Origin: Volvox africanus | Taxonomy: Eukaryota > Chlorophyta > Chlorophyceae > Chlamydomonadales > Volvocaceae | Reading direction: 5' to 3' | Length of the DNA stretch: 64,000 nucleotides | Assembly (NCBI GenBank): GCA_030268105.1 | Contig: BSDZ01000087.1 | Location: 97,255 to 161,254 of the forward strand | In this document: in pieces, positions 60,193 through 64,000 of the stretch | How the letters are laid out: every line of letters starts with the position of its first letter | Numbering within the stretch: position 1 is the stretch's first letter | Notes under the pieces: model-generated | The model's database searches: none | Seen by the model: only the letters and a program-made list of their open reading frames with translations | What the model was told of the DNA's origin: nothing | Position numbers and translations under genes: made by a program

Positions 60193-62076
60193 CCATTCAC
60201 GCCTATATCCTCACACACAATTGCTCTGTCAATTGCTCCACGCACCCGCCTCGTCCTGTGCCACAAACGCGACTGACTCGCTTTCGGTTTTCCTACATCC
60301 ATCCGCCTTTCGAACGCCATCAATTGGGCGCTCACTCTTGTCTAAGTCAGCAAAGCGGCCGGCCCCGTCACTGGAAGCGTATTACTTTGCTCTGCAGTCT
60401 TTCATATACGAGAGTCGCTCACATTCCAACACCCCCCCGTGAGTGACACTCCGTCGATTCTCACGATCTACCCCTTACTGCCTCGTCCCTGCAACCCTGC
60501 CCTGGTCCACAGCCAGCGGTAATCGGCAAGCGCGTACTTGCGCTCGGGGCACATAACCTGTGAAAAGTCAGCAAAGCTGCCCCTCCCTGGGCCGTATAAC
60601 TAGCTCTGACATTCATTCAATATATTAGTGTTGATCACATTCCAACAACGCTTAACCTGATGCTTTCAGAGTTGTAACTATCATTCCAAACCTATTTGTA
60701 TGTCCTACCAGCAGGTTATCTCCCTCTCAGTTACTGGCTGACCTGCCTGCACCATGTCCGTGAACATTTGTAAGGAATTTTCCTAACTTGCGCCAAATAG
60801 ATCGGCAGCGCTTCGCCTTGTTCCATTTTCAACGCATATATCTCTGCAATAAGTTGTGAATTTCATGCATCACTATTGGCGGCAAAAAAAGCTCCGATCC
60901 TGTCCCAGCCTCCTTTTGCATTCACCGCAGCCAGGTGATAGTCCTGAACGTTTTCGAGCATTATGGTCTTGACTTTGTGTAAAAGCCAGCAAAGCCCCTC
61001 AATGGGCCGTATTACTTGCTCTGTCATTCATTCGTATATGAGTGTTGCTCTTACTCGTGCGCTCGGGAATCATTCGTTCGTATATGAGTGCTCTTCACAT
61101 TCCAACACCAATAGTCAAAAATTTGTATTACAAAAAGTGGAAATGATAAAAAATAAATTAGAATATGATACAAAAATGCAATGAAACAAACAAGAGTGGC
61201 AAAATGTTCAAAGGCTTATTCAGCCGGCAGCATTATGATTTATGTACTGACGAAAATTTAAACATTCATCTAAAGAGCAATAATCATCGGCCAGATTGAA
61301 ATCGTGTTATCACAAAAGAGTGCCCACATTTAAAACAAGCAACTCAAATGCATTGCAATGAGTAAAACACACAAAAGAGTCAATATGCTAAACAACAACT
61401 TCAAAACTTTGAAAAGCAGGGTAAATGATGAGAAGCAGTTTCACCATTACGATTTCTGTTTAGACGTTTAGACTTAAATTGTCATGCTGAAGAAATAGTC
61501 ATCGGCCATATGAAACTCCTTTAAATTGAGTATAAGCAACTGAAATGCAATGCAATAAAGGGAAATACACAAAAGAGAAGAACTTTAAAACGATGAAAAA
61601 CTAAAAGGGTTATTGATAAAGCAATTGCACAAGCAGTTTTACATTTCACAGCTGGCTCACAGCAAGCCGGGGGTGACAATGGGCGTTACCACACTTAGCA
61701 GACGTGGATGCCTTACTCGACTTCACGTTGATCCCCTTCAATCCATCCTTAATCAATTCCTTCAAGCTTCCTACTTCGACCCTTCCATATCTCCTGTTCC
61801 ATTCCTCCTCGTTTGTTGTGTGTGCCCTGTTTGAGTCACACCCACAAACCCTCTTCTCATGTAATCTTGCAAGGCAATTTCGCATCCCTGCTTGCACATG
61901 CCGTCCTCTCAGTGCTCTGATGGCTTGCATGGTTCATGCCTGTTTCTGGGCACCATAATTGTCCTGTTTGTGCCGGGCGAATGCAGTACTCGGGTCTTGG
62001 GGTCAATGCCTGATACCACCCCCTGCCGGACTGCTTTCTGTGAACCGCCTTGCCTAGCTTGTCCAACATTTTGATG
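59359..62076. repeat. Array unit U21 (type B, disrupted left half)
   Basis: 2718 bp. TRIM-like element at 60339-60647. Indels are dense up to about 60640, then the sequence returns to the clean consensus, with isolated changes near 61487, 61557, 61671 and 61810. Confidence 0.92.
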
Positions 62077-62919
62077 CTATAATGATTTTGCTTCATCCAC
62101 TGGCCTGGCGTGAGCCATGCCGACAAATCCGCACTCTTGCTTGATGGCGGATACCACTTCGCATTCCAACTTGTACAAATATCCCTTCCGGCACCCCGAC
62201 AGCACCACTCTGTCACATATGCACACGTACACCAATTGGTCCCCAAAACTAATTTTTCCTCCATTTTCGCCCAATGATGCAACGGATATCACCTTTACAT
62301 AGCTGCTCGGTACCACGTAAACATTGTTAATTGTGACTGTGGCGTTCGGACGGCAAGACGGTGCCAATTTTAACGTGCCAAGGGCTGTGGGTCGCATGAC
62401 TCCTCCGTTCATGCTCATAATGTCAAACTTATCTCTCTCGTTGATTTTGACCACGTCTGTTAGATCCCGTTCATCATAAGTGATGTGGTGAGCTGCTCCT
62501 GAGTCCATGCACCATCCTTGCACCTTGCTGTGCTGTGACCCCACAAATGCATAGTTATCTGGGTGATCCATCCTGCGGCCTCCTGCATCACCACGTCGCC
62601 CTTGATTCCTTTCTTGTTCTGTCATTGGTCGACTTTTTGCAGTGTGATATTCGCTGTTACTTTGCATTTGCCTTCCCGCTGACCTTGGTGGCATGCTGCT
62701 GCTTGCAATGTTGCGTCTGTCACCTGTCCATTCATCTTCACGACGATGGTATTGCGACTGCTGTGAATTGAATTTGGATCTCTCTTGAAACTCCGGCGGT
62801 GACCACGTTAAGGATGTGTCCCGCCATATTGGCCAACAAAACGAGCCCCTTTGTGGGTCACGCCCGAATATTTTGCCTTTCCAACCTGGAAATCGGCTAC
62901 CGCCGAATCGCCTGTGCAC
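62077..62919 (-). pseudogene. Copia gag-protease remnant, U22 copy
   Basis: 280 codons, same protein as the U7 copy, including Leu180. It lies in a stretch of clean sequence between two error-rich stretches. Confidence 0.85.
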
Positions 62920-64000
62920 CCATTCACGCCTATATCCTCCACCACAATTGCTCTGTCAATTGCTCCACGCACCGCCTCGTCCTGTGCCCACAAACGCGAC
63001 TGACTCGCTTTTCGGGTTTCCTACATCCATCCGCCTTTCGAACGCCAGCAATTGGGCGCATCACTCTTGTCTAAGTCAGCAAAGCGGCCGGCCCCTCACT
63101 GGAACGTATTACTTGCTCTGACAGTCTTTCATATACGAGAGTCGCTCACATTCCAACACCCCCCGTGAGTGACACTCCGTCGATTCTCACGATCTACCCC
63201 TTACTGCCTCGTCCCTGCAACCCTGCCCTGGTCCACAGCCAGCGGGAATCGGCAAGCCGCGTACTTGCGCTCGGGCACATAACCTGTGAAAAGTCAGCAA
63301 AGCGCCCTCCCTGGGCCGTATAACTAGCTCTGACATTCATTCATATATTAGTGTTGCTCACATTCCAACAACGCTTAACCTGATGCTTTCAGAGTTGTAA
63401 CTATCATTCCAAACCTATTTGTATGTCCTACCAGCAGGTTATCTCCCTCTCAGTTACTGCTGACCTGCCTGCACCATGTCCGTGAACATTTGTAAGGAAT
63501 TTTCCTAACTTGCGCCAAATAGATCGGCAGCGCTTCGCCTTGTTCCATTTTCAACGCATATATCTCTGCAATAAGTTGTGAATTTCATGCATCACTATTG
63601 GCGCAAAAAAAGCTCCGATCCTGTCCCAGCCTCCTTTGCATTCACCGCAGCCAGGTGATAGTCCTGAACGTTTTCGAGCATTATGGTCTTGACTTTGTGT
63701 AAAAGCCAGCAAAGCCCCTCAATGGGCCGTATTACTTGCTCTGTCATTCATTCGTATATGAGTGTTGCTCTTACTCGTGCGCTCGGGAATCATTCGTTCG
63801 TATATGAGTGCTCTTCACATTCCAACACCAATAGTCAAAAATTTGTATTACAAAAAGTGGAATGATAAAAAATAAATTAGAATATGATACAAAAATGCAA
63901 TGAAACAACAAGAGTGGCAAAATGTTCAAGGCTTATTCAGCCGGCAGCATTATGATTTATGTACTGACGAAAATTTAAACATTCATCTAAAGAGCAATAA
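62077..64000. repeat. Array unit U22, partial (type B)
   Basis: It runs off the window inside the spacer. TRIM-like element at 63068-63370. It is clean to about 63050 and carries the Leu180 and TTTACATAG pair otherwise seen only in U7. After 63050 single-base indels return (near 63060, 63275, 63306, 63459, 63604 and 63862). Confidence 0.94.

Larger units (their letters stand above)
15504..64000. repeat. Right arm of 2.7-kb tandem array (type B, 2722-bp units)
   Basis: The array resumes directly after the retrotransposon and its target duplication, in the same orientation, and runs off the window. The period is 2722 bp from U5 to U16. It is 2718-2726 bp in U17-U21 because of scattered single-base indels. 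The extra 18 bp relative to the left arm lies inside the TRIM-like element. Fixed type B differences include CAAAACGAG and GTCCCGCC in the gag remnant, CGCCTTGTTCCAT in the gag N-terminal remnant and GTCATCGGCC in the spacer. No unit contains any sequence beyond the composite described for U6. Confidence 0.98.

Noticed and set aside
56633..60640. U20 and U21 as an anciently diverged, decaying array edge
   Set aside because: Differences are almost all one-base indels without matching substitutions, and the sequence becomes clean again at about 60.65 kb, which points to consensus errors.
1..64000. CRISPR array, rDNA repeat or bacterial tandem operon as the explanation of the periodicity
   Set aside because: The unit is 2.7 kb without spacers, no rRNA sequence is present, and the content is LTR-retroelement derived.

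Overview
This window is eukaryotic repeat DNA, very probably satellite-type heterochromatin. I see no host gene, rRNA, tRNA or bacterial feature. Almost all of it is a head-to-tail tandem array of one unit of about 2.7 kb, interrupted once by an almost complete Ty1/Copia LTR retrotransposon. The retrotransposon proves a eukaryote. Its Gag-Pol style and its priming site, which matches the anticodon arm of a Met-tRNA rather than a tRNA 3' end, recall Drosophila copia and, from memory, green-algal elements such as Osser of Volvox. A green alga is therefore possible but unproven.

Layout: bases 1-10660 hold the left arm, with units of 2704 bp (type A). Bases 10661-15498 hold a 4838-bp Copia element on the minus strand, flanked by the 5-bp duplication GACCC. 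Bases 15504-64000 hold the right arm, with units of 2722 bp (type B). The interrupted unit adds up to exactly 2704 bp when the element and one duplication copy are removed. The arms differ by an 18-bp indel and about ten fixed substitutions, and the change-over lies at or within about 1 kb of the retrotransposon. Units are numbered here from the stop codon of the protease remnant: partial U0, U1-U3, the split U4, U5-U21 and partial U22.

Each unit is a fossil composite, read on the minus strand: an AT-rich spacer of about 550 bp with two diverged 214-bp copies; a 130-bp LTR-like sequence; a broken Copia gag; a 287-305 bp TRIM-like miniature LTR element inserted in that gag; a decayed zinc-knuckle region; an open frame of 280 codons covering the Copia protease (DSGAAHH); and two diverged copies of the protease/pre-integrase junction. 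Nothing in the unit looks able to make a working polyprotein. The order of events can be read off: Copia copies decayed, the miniature element inserted, the composite was amplified and homogenised, and lastly the 4.8-kb Copia element landed in one unit.

The full-length element encodes Gag, zinc knuckle, protease, integrase and the start of reverse transcriptase in one frame of 980 codons. The remaining reverse transcriptase and RNase H lie in a second frame, after a short deletion and frameshift. Its LTRs differ by one substitution plus a 109-bp net deletion, so the insertion is recent but this copy is defective.

From about 49.6 kb to 60.65 kb, and again after 63.05 kb, single-base indels accumulate in units that otherwise match their neighbours. 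This looks like poor consensus quality and not biology, and it breaks the frames in U18-U21.
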